DNA of 64,000 bases from Hydrogenovibrio halophilus DSM 15072 (lineage in GTDB: Bacteria; Pseudomonadota; Gammaproteobacteria; Thiomicrospirales; Thiomicrospiraceae), in the NCBI RefSeq assembly GCF_000384235.1, contig NZ_KB913033.1:434001-498000 (forward strand). The letters run 5' to 3'. Below, piece by piece: positions 45,534 to 54,777 of this stretch (position 1 is its first letter; each line of letters begins with the position of its first letter). Below the pieces are notes generated by a model, which saw only the letters and a list, made by a program, of their open reading frames with translations, searched no databases and was not told the DNA's origin. A program made the position numbers and the translations under genes.

Positions 45534-46904
45534 TTAATGAATGTAAATGGTTTTGATATTGGTGAATTCGCGAATGCCTTCGCGTGACAGTTCACGTCCG
45601 TAACCGGAGTGACGAATGCCGCCGAATGGCAGACGCGGGTCGGAAAAGGTGATGCTGTTGACATAACTGGCCCCGGATTCGATGTTGCGGGCGATGGTCT
45701 CACAAGTGGCGGCATCTTTGCCCCAGACACTGCCGCCCAGCCCGAAGTCGGTGGCGTTGGCCAGTCCGACCGCATGCGCCGGTTCACTGGCCTTCAGCAC
45801 CGTGGCCACCGGACCGAACATCTCTTCATGGTAAGCCGGCATGGCCGAAGTCACATCGGTCAGGATGGTGGGCGCATAATAACTGCCGGGACAATCCAGC
45901 TGATAACCGCCCGTCACCAGCGTCGCGCCCATCTGCACCGACTTCTGTACCTGAGCGTCCAGTTCTTCCAGCAGATCCTGACGCGCCATCGGCGCCAGAG
46001 TCGTGTCGGCGTCCATCGGATCGCCCGCCTGCAACTGGCTTTCCACCGCTTCCTTGAATTGGGCCACAAATTCATCATGACGGTAGGCGTCCACAATAAA
46101 GCGTTTGGCAGCGATGCAACTCTGGCCGCAATTCTGGAAACGTCCCTTGACCGCACCGGCCACCACCGTGGCCATGTCGACATCATCCAAAATGACAAAG
46201 GCGTCGGAGCCGCCCAGTTCCAGCACGCATTTTTTGAGTTCGCTGCCCGCCACCGCGGCGACTTTGCGCCCGGCGGGCTCGCTGCCGGTCAGGGAAACGG
46301 CTTTGATCACTTTGTTGCGAATCACCGGCTCCACTTGCGAGGCGCTGATCAGCATGTGCTGGTACACGCCTTCCGGGTAACCGGCTTTGCGAAAGACTTC
46401 TTCGATCGCCAGCGCGCATTGCGGCACATTGGAAGCATGCTTGACCAGTGCGATGTTGCCCGCGGTAATGGTGGGCACCGCAAACCGGAACACCTGCCAC
46501 AGCGGAAAATTCCAAGGCATGACACCCAGTACCACCCCCAGCGGCTTGTAGGTGAGGTAACTGCGGGAGCCGCCGGATTCCAGCGGCTCGTCGGCCAAAA
46601 ACTCCGGGGCCTTTTCGGCATAATAATCACACAGTTGGGCGCATTTATCGACCTCCGCCAACGCTTCCTTGTAAAGCTTGCCCATCTCCAGCGTAATCAG
46701 TTCGGCCAGGGGTTCGCGATCGTCCAGCAGCACATCGCCCAATCGTTTCAACAACTGACAACGGTGCTCCAAAGGCACTTCTTTGGCCCACTGCGTCCAC
46801 AGCATGCCAGCATCGGTCACTGTCTGCTCAATCGTGGCCTCGTCCCAGAGGTCAAATTCCGCATTGTGGGCCCCGGTCGCCGGGTTCATTGATTGCATCG
46901 CCAT
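45534..46904 (-). CDS. NAD(P)-dependent succinate-semialdehyde dehydrogenase-like aldehyde dehydrogenase
   Basis: This 456-residue ALDH has VLGVMPWNFPLWQVFRFAVP, LELGGSDAFVILDDVD (general base Glu), FQNCGQSCIAAKRF (catalytic Cys) and EMFGPV. The end SDPRLPFGGIRHSGYGRELS is typical of the succinate-semialdehyde dehydrogenase subfamily. In an obligate autotroph with an incomplete TCA cycle it could make succinate from succinate semialdehyde, or detoxify aldehydes. The start MAMQSMNPATG has GGGATGG upstream. No operon partner: the MITE-like element is at its 3' end and a palindrome hairpin is upstream of it. Confidence 0.88.
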   Translation of the reverse strand: MAMQSMNPATGAHNAEFDLWDEATIEQTVTDAGMLWTQWAKEVPLEHRCQLLKRLGDVLLDDREPLAELITLEMGKLYKEALAEVDKCAQLCDYYAEKAPEFLADEPLESGGSRSYLTYKPLGVVLGVMPWNFPLWQVFRFAVPTITAGNIALVKHASNVPQCALAIEEVFRKAGYPEGVYQHMLISASQVEPVIRNKVIKAVSLTGSEPAGRKVAAVAGSELKKCVLELGGSDAFVILDDVDMATVVAGAVKGRFQNCGQSCIAAKRFIVDAYRHDEFVAQFKEAVESQLQAGDPMDADTTLAPMARQDLLEELDAQVQKSVQMGATLVTGGYQLDCPGSYYAPTILTDVTSAMPAYHEEMFGPVATVLKASEPAHAVGLANATDFGLGGSVWGKDAATCETIARNIESGASYVNSITFSDPRLPFGGIRHSGYGRELSREGIREFTNIKTIYIH

Positions 46905-46965
46905 GATTCCATCCCTTTTTATTCATGCCATACGTCGTTCGCAGTCGGCTGGCTGACGTTCGACT

Positions 46966-46995
46966 GGTTTTTTACCAGGCTTGGTAAAAAACCAC
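46966..46995 (-). terminator. Hairpin with palindrome variant ACCAGGCTTGGT (46974-46985) after the EAL/HDOD gene
   Basis: TGGTTTTTTACCA and TGGTAAAAAACCA form a 13-bp stem starting about 10 bases past the stop of the minus-strand gene at 47005. One base of the 12-mer is changed. Confidence 0.75.
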
Positions 46996-47004
46996 TTTCA
47001 CCGC

Positions 47005-48228
47005 TCAGGGTTCACTGAGCCCTTCTGCCGGGTTTTGTTCTATTCTATGCGCCCAGGCACACGCCGCCAAATAAATTCGGTTGAGGTAGGCGATGTCGTT
47101 TTCAAAAAACGTCATGCTGACATCGGGCAGCTGGCCCCGCTCAAAACTCCGGCACCAGCCCAATACCTGCCCCATCAGCCCTTCGCCTTCGAGGATGGCT
47201 CGGGTAATCGCATCTGCCAACACCATCTGTTCCAGCAATCCCGATTCCGGCTGGCGGAAATAAGCCTCCAGCAGAGAAAAAAGCCCGCCCAGAAAAAACT
47301 CGTCTTTCTGATCCGGCATGTGCATCACAAACGCCGCCTGCTCACAGAACCGGGCTCGGGTCAGAGCGGTAATGGTCAATTCCGGTGGTGTCTGTTCTTC
47401 CGGCAGTGCTTCCACTTCTTCGATCAGGGATTCCAGATGCCCCATACCGGTGTAATGCAATGCCTGATGCAGGTCATCCAGTTTCAGGTTGTGCGCCTGA
47501 GCCAGATCGTTGAGACTGTGTACCAGTTTGAACGCCAGGGACGGCACCTGTGACAGCAACACGCCGATGGGTTCAAAACTGGTGCCTGGCCGTTGCATTT
47601 CCTGCTTGAGAGACTGCAAGGCACTGTGATTGACACCCGGTTCATAGCCGGGCTCCGCAGGTAAGTGCTGCCAGAACAATCCCTGAAAATTTTCCACACC
47701 CTGCTGGCGGAGCGCATCAAACTGTTCTGAGGTTTCGACCGGATGGGCCACCGCCTGAGCGTCGCTTTGATGAATGCGCGCCACCCGGCTTTTCAGAGTG
47801 GTTTCGTCCAGCTGAGCGGTCTCAAGCCGTGCCCAGTGCGAAATGGGCAGCAGCTTGTCGGCCACCTCCGAGCCATCGTAATCGCCCAATGCCAACAAAG
47901 TGCCGTCCGCACGCAGCGTTTTCAGACGTTTCAGGATCGCCACATCCTTGACCATGGACAGGGGCAACTCCAGAATCAGCTGATCGGGCGATGCCATCTC
48001 AGGCAAGGGCGCGTCGGCCAGCAGAGCATGTGGCAACGCCAGCCAGAGCGGCGCCCCCGCCACCACTTTGGCAAAACCGGTGTTCTGCTCGACCGTCTCA
48101 ATCAGACGAATCGCAGCGTCCAGATCGTTCTGAGTGGGCTCCGGCGGCAAATGCAGGCACAGGCGCACGGCCTGGGTCTGCAAATTGGCATCCAGAATGG
48201 GCTGTCGTTCAAAAAACACCTCGGCCAT
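47005..48228 (-). CDS. EAL/HDOD (YuxH-family) signalling protein with degenerate EAL domain
   Basis: This 407-residue protein starts FFERQPILDANLQTQAVRLCLH, the usual start of YuxH-type EAL-HDOD proteins. The EAL domain (1-200) lacks the ELTE, DDFGTG and Lys-Glu catalytic motifs, so it should not hydrolyse c-di-GMP. The HDOD domain (about 205-400) has LSQVPSLAFKLVHSLNDL. Such proteins act as binding partners in c-di-GMP or stress signalling. It begins 24 bases after pyrC, so it may be co-transcribed with it. Confidence 0.85.
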   Translation of the reverse strand: MAEVFFERQPILDANLQTQAVRLCLHLPPEPTQNDLDAAIRLIETVEQNTGFAKVVAGAPLWLALPHALLADAPLPEMASPDQLILELPLSMVKDVAILKRLKTLRADGTLLALGDYDGSEVADKLLPISHWARLETAQLDETTLKSRVARIHQSDAQAVAHPVETSEQFDALRQQGVENFQGLFWQHLPAEPGYEPGVNHSALQSLKQEMQRPGTSFEPIGVLLSQVPSLAFKLVHSLNDLAQAHNLKLDDLHQALHYTGMGHLESLIEEVEALPEEQTPPELTITALTRARFCEQAAFVMHMPDQKDEFFLGGLFSLLEAYFRQPESGLLEQMVLADAITRAILEGEGLMGQVLGWCRSFERGQLPDVSMTFFENDIAYLNRIYLAACAWAHRIEQNPAEGLSEP

Positions 48229-48252
48229 CGTCGACCTCCTGCCAGGTTTTAA

Positions 48253-49593
48253 TCATGTTCCATCACGCGAAAAGGTTAAGCGCTGCCCCGGCTGAAACGG
48301 CGCAAACTGCCCCCGTTCGTAAATCAGGTGACCGTTTACCAGGGTGGCGGTGACCGAGCTTTGAAAACGCTGGCCCGACCAGGGCGACCAGCCACAATGA
48401 TACAACACGTCTTCGGGGTCATCGGTATGAGGACGGTTGGGATCGACCAGCACCAGATCGGCGGCATAGCCTTCGCGAATGAACCCACGGTTGGCAATCT
48501 GATAGCGAATGGCCACATTGTGTGCGGTTTTCTGCACCACCGTTTCCAGATCAAACACGCCCTGATGCACCAATTCCAGTAGGGAAACCAGCGATTTCTG
48601 TACCTGTGGCAGACCGGCCGGTGCCTGGAAGTAGCGGTTCTGTTTCTCGTCCCAGGTGTGCGGTGCGTGATCGGTGGCAATGATGTCAATGCGCCCGTCC
48701 CTGACCGCCTGACGAATCGCGTCACGGTCGGCACGGGATTTGATCGCCGGATTGCATTTGATCAAGGTGCCCAAACGCTCATAGTCTTCGTCGCAAAACC
48801 ACAGATGATGGGTGCAGGCCTCGGCGGTGATCTGCTTGCCGGCCACCGGACCTGGCTCGAACAACGCCATTTCGTCGGCGGTGGTCAAATGCAGCACATG
48901 CAGATTGGCACCGGTTTTTCGGGCCAGATCGACCGCAAACGAAGACGATTTGTAGCAGGCCTCACGGCAACGGATCTCGGGATGGGCCGACATGGGCACG
49001 TCCTCGCCATACTTTTCACGGTACAAGGCTTCCTGCGCCTGAATCATCGGTGTGTCTTCGCAATGAGTGGTAATCAAGGTCGGGCTGTGGGTGAAAATCT
49101 GCTCCAGGGCCACTTCGCGATCCACCAGCATGTTTCCGGTTGAGGCCCCCATGAAAATCTTGACCCCGCAGGCCGCATTCGGGTCCAGCGCCTTGACCTG
49201 TTCGATGTTGTCATTGGTCGCGCCCAGGTAAAACGAATAATTGGCCCAGGCATTTTGCGCCGCATGGGCGTGCTTGACTTCCAGCGCTTCCAGCGAAGTG
49301 GTGGCGGGCTTGACGTTGGGCATGTCCATAAAGGTGGTGGTGCCACCGGCCACCGCCGCTTTGGATTCGGTCGCAATCGAACCTTTGTGGGTCAGTCCCG
49401 GATCACGAAAATGCACCTGATCGTCAATCATGCCCGGCAATAGCCACTGGCCGGGGGCTTCGATCACCTTGTCCGCCTTGCCGGTCAAATCCGGACCGAT
49501 CTCCGCGATCAGGCCATCCCGAATCAGAACATCCTGCTGATGGCGCTGACCCTCATTAATCACCGTCGCCTGCGTAATCACCGTGGCCGTCAT
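48253..49593 (-). CDS. pyrC: Dihydroorotase (type I, COG0044)
   Basis: This 446-residue amidohydrolase closes carbamoyl-aspartate to dihydroorotate in pyrimidine synthesis. Metal ligands lie in MIDDQVHFRDPGLTHKG; the carbamylated Lys is in CGVKIFMGASTG, and further ligands are in THCED, LHVLHLTTADE and IIATDHAPHT. The form is the longer one found in several gammaproteobacteria and Bacteroidetes rather than the E. coli PyrC type. The start 49593 has AGAGGA upstream; the frame to 49617 lacks a site. It is divergent from the GGDEF-EAL gene. Confidence 0.93.
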   Translation of the reverse strand: MTATVITQATVINEGQRHQQDVLIRDGLIAEIGPDLTGKADKVIEAPGQWLLPGMIDDQVHFRDPGLTHKGSIATESKAAVAGGTTTFMDMPNVKPATTSLEALEVKHAHAAQNAWANYSFYLGATNDNIEQVKALDPNAACGVKIFMGASTGNMLVDREVALEQIFTHSPTLITTHCEDTPMIQAQEALYREKYGEDVPMSAHPEIRCREACYKSSSFAVDLARKTGANLHVLHLTTADEMALFEPGPVAGKQITAEACTHHLWFCDEDYERLGTLIKCNPAIKSRADRDAIRQAVRDGRIDIIATDHAPHTWDEKQNRYFQAPAGLPQVQKSLVSLLELVHQGVFDLETVVQKTAHNVAIRYQIANRGFIREGYAADLVLVDPNRPHTDDPEDVLYHCGWSPWSGQRFQSSVTATLVNGHLIYERGQFAPFQPGQRLTFSRDGT

Positions 49594-49792
49594 ACTCTGT
49601 CCTCTCGTCGTTTCCATCTCTACTCAGCATTCTAACCCGTCCGGCTCAGCGATAACAAAAAATCCCTCAGCGAAGACGGCACCCGACCAGGGTCGAGACA
49701 AACCCCTGATCAGACTGGGGAAACTTTTTGTCTTCTCGCTTCGTTTCTGCCAAAATAGCTGCAAATTATTATTTAACAAACCGTGTTGCCTC

Positions 49793-52219
49793 TTGAAACG
49801 ATTATTGACCCACATTTTGAACGGCTCCATTTTCCAGGGCGGTCTGCTTTTGGCAACTGGCCTATTGATCGGTCTGAGCTGGTGGGCCGATGCCCGTGAG
49901 CAACAACGACTTTCCCAGAATTGGCAGGCCGCACTGAATCAGGCCGTGTCCGAGCTGAAATCGGATCGTCGGCGTTTGCAACCCTTGCTGGCCGCCACGG
50001 GCGATCTCAGCGAGCCACAACGTCAGACACTGGCGCAGGCACTGTCACAACAGCCCGGGGTCAGGGTTGTTTTTCAGGATACCCTGCCAGCGAAGGCCGA
50101 ATCGCAGCCGTTTCAGCTGGTTTGGGCAACGCCCATTCAAAACCGCTCTCAATGGGGCGTGATCACGGTGGATCTACCCGAATGGCTCAAGGCGTCTTTC
50201 CGCCACTTGCCCGCTTCCAACCTGACTCTGACCGAAACCCACAGCGACACAAGCGAACCACTGTTCCAGTCCAGCGCCCTCGATTCTGCCTGGCGGACCC
50301 ACCGACTGACGTTTTCACTCAACGACCATTTTCGCCAGCTGACACCAGCACAGGCCCACTATGCGCTGACACTGACCACCGCGGCACGCTGGCCAACCGG
50401 CCAGCTTCCCTGGATTGCGCTGATGACGGTATTGATCATCGTGCTCTATGTCTGGTTGCTTGGCCGCTATCGGCGTCATTCCGATCAGCGCAGGGAGTGG
50501 GGACTGAATCAGCGGCGCTTTAGCCAATATGTGAAAAATGCCCACGAAGCCATCATTCTGTGTGACCCCAATGGCCTGATCCGCCACTGGAACCCGGCCG
50601 CCGAAACCCTGTTCGGTTATCGCAAGACCGAGGTACTGGGCAAGCCGCTTCAAAGCTTTCTGACCGATGGCGACAGCCGACCGCACAATATGTTCCGCCT
50701 GCTGGCCCAGGAAAACGAAAAACATTACGAAATCGCCTTTATCCGCAAAAATTTTGAGACCGTTCGCTGCGAAGTCACCGCCACACGGTTTGACCAGGGC
50801 GACGAGTACGAATACGCGCTGTTCATTGACGACATCACCCAACACAAACGCCGTGAGGCCGAAATCGAACAGCTGGCCTATTACGACCCCCTGACCGGCC
50901 TCGAAAACCGGCACTTTTTCAGCCAGAACGTTGACAGTTATCTGGCGCAGTCGCCACTGGACCCAAGCGTGGTCTTTCTGATCGATCTGGACGGCTTCAA
51001 ACAGATCAATGACACGCTCGGTCACGAATTCGGGGACGAACTGCTCAAGGTCATCGGCAGCCGCTTGAACCACTCCATCCGCAGTGCCTTTCCGCCCCCA
51101 CGCCTGTGTCGGTTCGGCGGTGACGAGTTTCTGGTATTGCTGAGCAGCATTGAGCCGGACGAAGCCATCGCCACCGCCCGACGTTTGCTGGAAACCCTGC
51201 ACAAACCCATCAAAATCGAAAAAGAGGAAGTGCACATCACCGCCAGTCTGGGCATCGCCTTTTATCCGGAACACGGTCACAACCTGAGCGATCTGTTGCG
51301 TCACGCCGACAGCGCCATGTACGAAGCCAAGGCCAAAGGCAAAAACACCCTGGCCATCTACGACAACACCATTGAAGCCCGACTGTCCGAACGCCTGAAA
51401 ATCGAGCGTGGCTTGAGGCGCGCTCTGGACGACAACGAACTGGATCTGTATTACCAGCCGCAAATCGACGTGCGCAGCCAGCAGGTCAATGCGGTTGAGG
51501 CCCTTTTGCGCTGGGAACATCCCGAGATCGGCCCGGTTTCCCCCGACCGTTTCATTGCCATTGCCGAACAGAGCAGCCTGATTCTGGAGGTGGGGCACTG
51601 GGTATTGCAGACCGCAGTCAATCAGCTCAAGGTCTGGCAGGGCACCCCGTTTGAATCGCTGCATATCGCCATCAATGTCAGCAGTCATCAACTGGAAGAT
51701 CCGACGTTTCTGGATCAGGTGCATGAGATGATGGCAAAGGAAAAGGTGCCGTTTGAGAAGCTGGAAATCGAACTGACCGAACGCTCGATCATGTCCAATG
51801 CCCAGGACAATGTCGACATGCTCTACCAGATTCGGGAACGCGGACTGACCATTTCTGTGGACGACTTCGGTACTGGCTATTCGTCTCTGAGTTATCTCAA
51901 GCGATTCCCACTGAACATCCTCAAAGTGGACAAGTCGTTTGTCGATGGTCTGCCCGATGACGAAGACGATGCCGCCATCTCCCGGGCCATCATCAAACTG
52001 GCCCAGAGCCTGAACATGAAAGTGATTGCCGAAGGCGTGGAAAACCAGGCCCAGTTTGACTTTCTGCTCCAGGCCGGCTGCGACATGGTGCAGGGCTACC
52101 ATTATTGCAAACCCCTGCCCGTTCACGCCCTGGAAGCCTGGATGCATCATTACGACCCGGTGCACGCTGTCGCCGAACCCTTATTGACCGATCCCCAGAC
52201 CCACGAGCAACCGAAATGA
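49793..52219 (+). CDS. Membrane PAS-GGDEF-EAL cyclic-di-GMP enzyme
   Basis: This protein of about 808 residues has an N-terminal membrane helix ([16 protein letters not shown]), a periplasmic region of about 170 residues, a second helix ([20 protein letters not shown]), a PAS domain ([32 protein letters not shown]), a GGDEF domain with intact RFGGDEF and no RxxD inhibitory site, and an EAL domain with [28 protein letters not shown] and AEGVEN, so both activities look possible. The start is unclear: TTG 49793 gives a sensible short N-terminus but has no good RBS, and the frame is open to 49583. It overlaps yidD by 4 bases. Confidence 0.9.
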   Translation: MKRLLTHILNGSIFQGGLLLATGLLIGLSWWADAREQQRLSQNWQAALNQAVSELKSDRRRLQPLLAATGDLSEPQRQTLAQALSQQPGVRVVFQDTLPAKAESQPFQLVWATPIQNRSQWGVITVDLPEWLKASFRHLPASNLTLTETHSDTSEPLFQSSALDSAWRTHRLTFSLNDHFRQLTPAQAHYALTLTTAARWPTGQLPWIALMTVLIIVLYVWLLGRYRRHSDQRREWGLNQRRFSQYVKNAHEAIILCDPNGLIRHWNPAAETLFGYRKTEVLGKPLQSFLTDGDSRPHNMFRLLAQENEKHYEIAFIRKNFETVRCEVTATRFDQGDEYEYALFIDDITQHKRREAEIEQLAYYDPLTGLENRHFFSQNVDSYLAQSPLDPSVVFLIDLDGFKQINDTLGHEFGDELLKVIGSRLNHSIRSAFPPPRLCRFGGDEFLVLLSSIEPDEAIATARRLLETLHKPIKIEKEEVHITASLGIAFYPEHGHNLSDLLRHADSAMYEAKAKGKNTLAIYDNTIEARLSERLKIERGLRRALDDNELDLYYQPQIDVRSQQVNAVEALLRWEHPEIGPVSPDRFIAIAEQSSLILEVGHWVLQTAVNQLKVWQGTPFESLHIAINVSSHQLEDPTFLDQVHEMMAKEKVPFEKLEIELTERSIMSNAQDNVDMLYQIRERGLTISVDDFGTGYSSLSYLKRFPLNILKVDKSFVDGLPDDEDDAAISRAIIKLAQSLNMKVIAEGVENQAQFDFLLQAGCDMVQGYHYCKPLPVHALEAWMHHYDPVHAVAEPLLTDPQTHEQPK

Positions 52220-52515
52220 CCCCGTTGAAATGGTTGCTGATTGGGCCCCTGCGCTTCTACCAGTGGTTTATCAGCCCACTGCTCGGACCGCGTTGCCGTT
52301 TTTACCCCACCTGCTCGCATTATTCGATTGAAGCCATCGAAACACATGGCATTCTTTGCGGCAGCTGGCTGAGCATACGACGCGTATTGCGCTGCCATCC
52401 GGGCAACCCAGGCGGCGTGGACCCGGTTCCCGAGTGCGGTTGCCACCGCTCTCCTTCGTCTGACTCTGACCCGGATCAAAACGACGCTTCTTCGGACCCC
52501 GCTTCGCGTTCCTGA
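52216..52515 (+). CDS. yidD: YidD membrane-protein insertion efficiency factor
   Basis: This 99-residue protein has the family core [39 protein letters not shown] and [13 protein letters not shown]. It assists YidC/Sec membrane insertion at the inner face of the membrane. The C-terminal 25 residues are a Ser/Asp-rich tail. It normally lies in the rpmH-rnpA-yidD-yidC cluster; here it is coupled by an ATGA overlap to a GGDEF-EAL gene, which is unusual. Confidence 0.92.
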   Translation: MTPLKWLLIGPLRFYQWFISPLLGPRCRFYPTCSHYSIEAIETHGILCGSWLSIRRVLRCHPGNPGGVDPVPECGCHRSPSSDSDPDQNDASSDPASRS

Positions 52516-52659
52516 CTTTCCTGTCATCCAGACGTCATCTGTCCGTGATAGACTTGGCGGCGGAATAGCGTCTTTAAAAGCCTCTGAAAAGGCGCTAAAA
52601 TGCTGATTCTGCCTCCGGCCATCTCGGCCGGCCACGACGCGCAAGGGAGTGCCGCACCG

Positions 52660-54774
52660 ATGAACGACCAGAAAAACCCCTATATCAACCGTGAACGCAG
52701 CCTGATGGAGTTCAATCGCCGAGTGCTGGCCCAGGCCAAGAACCCCAACATTCCCCTGCTGGAACGTTTGAAGTTTCTGTGCATTTCCAGCAGCAATATG
52801 GACGAGTTTTTCGAGGTGCGCCTGGCCAGCCTTTATGAGTTACAGAGCGATCCCGGTGCGCGCACCAAGCCCGACAACATGGTGCCGGAGCAGGCAGTCG
52901 ACATGCTGCATGAAGTGGCACGGGAACTGGTCGAAGACCAATATGACACCCTCAACCACACCCTGATTCCAGAACTGGAAAAAGAAGGCATTCGTTTTCT
53001 GCGCCGCAACCGCTGGAACGACAAGCAAAAGGAATGGATACGCCAGTTTTTCATAGATTCCCTGCAGCCGGTCATGAGCCCGATGGGACTGGACCCGTCC
53101 CACCCTTTCCCACGCCTGCTCAACAAAAGTCTGAACTTCATTGTGTCGCTGGAGGGCAAGGACGCTTTTGGCCGCACCAACGGCCTGGCCATTGTTCAGG
53201 TGCCGCGCTCCCTGCCACGTTTGATCAAACTGCCGCCTGAAGCCACCGACGGCGACAACGATTTTGTGTTTCTGTCCTCGGTGCTGCATTCCAATGTGTC
53301 CAACCTGTTCCCGGGCATGACCGTCACCGGCTGTCACCAGTTCCGCCTGACCCGCAACACCAATCTGTTCATCGACGAAGAAGAAGTCGATGACATCATG
53401 CAGGCCATTCAGGGGGAACTTTCCAGCCGTGATTACGGCGGGGCCATCCGTCTGGAGGTGTCGGACCGCTGTCCACCCGACATGTACCGTTACCTGCTCA
53501 ATCAGTTTGATCTGGACGAATCCCAGCTGTATCAGGTCAATGGCCCGGTCAACCTGCATCGTCTGGACGCCGTGCCGGACATGGCCCGTCGCCCCGATTT
53601 GCTGTTTCCGCCGTTTTCGGCACGCAAGCTGACCGCGCCCAAAGCCAAACAGAGTTCGTTCAAGCTGTTCAATCGCAAACAGGAACCCGAAAGCCTGTTT
53701 GAACAGATTCAACGCAAGGACATTCTGCTGCACCACCCATACGATTCTTTCAGCCCGGTGATTGAGTTTCTGCAACAGGCTGCCAACGACCCCAACGTGC
53801 TGGCGATCCGCATGACCCTTTATCGCACTGGCGAGAAATCGGCGATCATCGATGCGCTGGAAAAAGCCGCGCATAACGGCAAGGAAGTGACCGCAGTGGT
53901 GGAATTGCGCGCCCGTTTTGATGAGGACAACAACATTGCCCAGGCCAACCGCCTGCAGGACGCCGGGGTCAATGTGGTCTACGGTGTGGTCGGATACAAA
54001 ACCCACGCCAAAATGATTCTGGTGGTGCGCCGTGAAAAACAGCAGCTGCGCCAGTATGTGCATTTGGGCACCGGCAACTACCATCACGTTACCACCCGTT
54101 TCTACACCGACTTCGGTCTTTTGACCGCCAATCCGCGCATTGCTCAGGATGTGGCCAAAATTTTCCAGCAGCTGACCAGTCTGGGCGACACCAAGAATCT
54201 GGGCATTTTGCTGCAATCGCCTTTCACTCTGCAGCAGGGCATGGTCGAACGGATTCAGCGCGAAGCCGAAAACGCCCGCAATGGCCGTCCGGCCCGCATC
54301 ATCGCCAAGATGAACGGTCTGCAGGAGCAGGGCATTATTGACGCCCTCTACCATGCCTCCCAGGCCGGAGTGAAAATCGACCTGATCGTGCGCGGCATCT
54401 GCAGCCTGCGCCCAGGCATCGAAGGCATGTCGGAAAACATCCGCGTCATCAGCATCATCGGGCGTTTTCTGGAACACCATCGCGTTTATTACTTCGAAAA
54501 CGCGGATGGCAAACCCGAACTCTACTGTTCCAGTGCCGACTGGATGCGGCGCAATCTCTTTTCTCGCGTGGAAACCTGTTTTCCGATCGAAGACAAGGCG
54601 CACTTCCAGCAGGTGTTTACCGAAGGACTGGCCATTTATCTGCAGGACACCGTCGGTGCCTGGGAACTTCAACCGGATGGCAGCTACGTGCAGCGCCAAC
54701 CTGATGAAAGCGCGCCCCCTTTCAGTGCCCAGCAATGGCTGATCGACAAATATTCCGAAACCGAAGAAGGCTGA
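52660..54774 (+). CDS. ppk1: Polyphosphate kinase 1
   Basis: This 704-residue enzyme makes polyphosphate from ATP. It opens with YINRERSLMEFNRRVLAQA, contains SSNMDEFFEVR, and has the autophosphorylated His in YKTHAKMILVVRRE, followed by LGTGNYHHVTTRFYTDFGLLT. The PLD-type second motif lies near residue 585 (VRGICSLRPG). Length is standard. The start 52660 has GGGAG 10 bases upstream. It is followed after 3 bases by ppx, so synthesis and breakdown genes form one operon. Confidence 0.97.
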   Translation: MNDQKNPYINRERSLMEFNRRVLAQAKNPNIPLLERLKFLCISSSNMDEFFEVRLASLYELQSDPGARTKPDNMVPEQAVDMLHEVARELVEDQYDTLNHTLIPELEKEGIRFLRRNRWNDKQKEWIRQFFIDSLQPVMSPMGLDPSHPFPRLLNKSLNFIVSLEGKDAFGRTNGLAIVQVPRSLPRLIKLPPEATDGDNDFVFLSSVLHSNVSNLFPGMTVTGCHQFRLTRNTNLFIDEEEVDDIMQAIQGELSSRDYGGAIRLEVSDRCPPDMYRYLLNQFDLDESQLYQVNGPVNLHRLDAVPDMARRPDLLFPPFSARKLTAPKAKQSSFKLFNRKQEPESLFEQIQRKDILLHHPYDSFSPVIEFLQQAANDPNVLAIRMTLYRTGEKSAIIDALEKAAHNGKEVTAVVELRARFDEDNNIAQANRLQDAGVNVVYGVVGYKTHAKMILVVRREKQQLRQYVHLGTGNYHHVTTRFYTDFGLLTANPRIAQDVAKIFQQLTSLGDTKNLGILLQSPFTLQQGMVERIQREAENARNGRPARIIAKMNGLQEQGIIDALYHASQAGVKIDLIVRGICSLRPGIEGMSENIRVISIIGRFLEHHRVYYFENADGKPELYCSSADWMRRNLFSRVETCFPIEDKAHFQQVFTEGLAIYLQDTVGAWELQPDGSYVQRQPDESAPPFSAQQWLIDKYSETEEG

Positions 54775-54777
54775 AGC

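Noticed and set aside
50315-52165. Minus-strand frame of 616 codons opposite the GGDEF-EAL gene, and a similar one of 631 codons at 52840-54735 opposite ppk1
   Set aside because: Both are mirror frames of strongly supported genes in GC-rich sequence; no RBS, family or codon pattern of their own.
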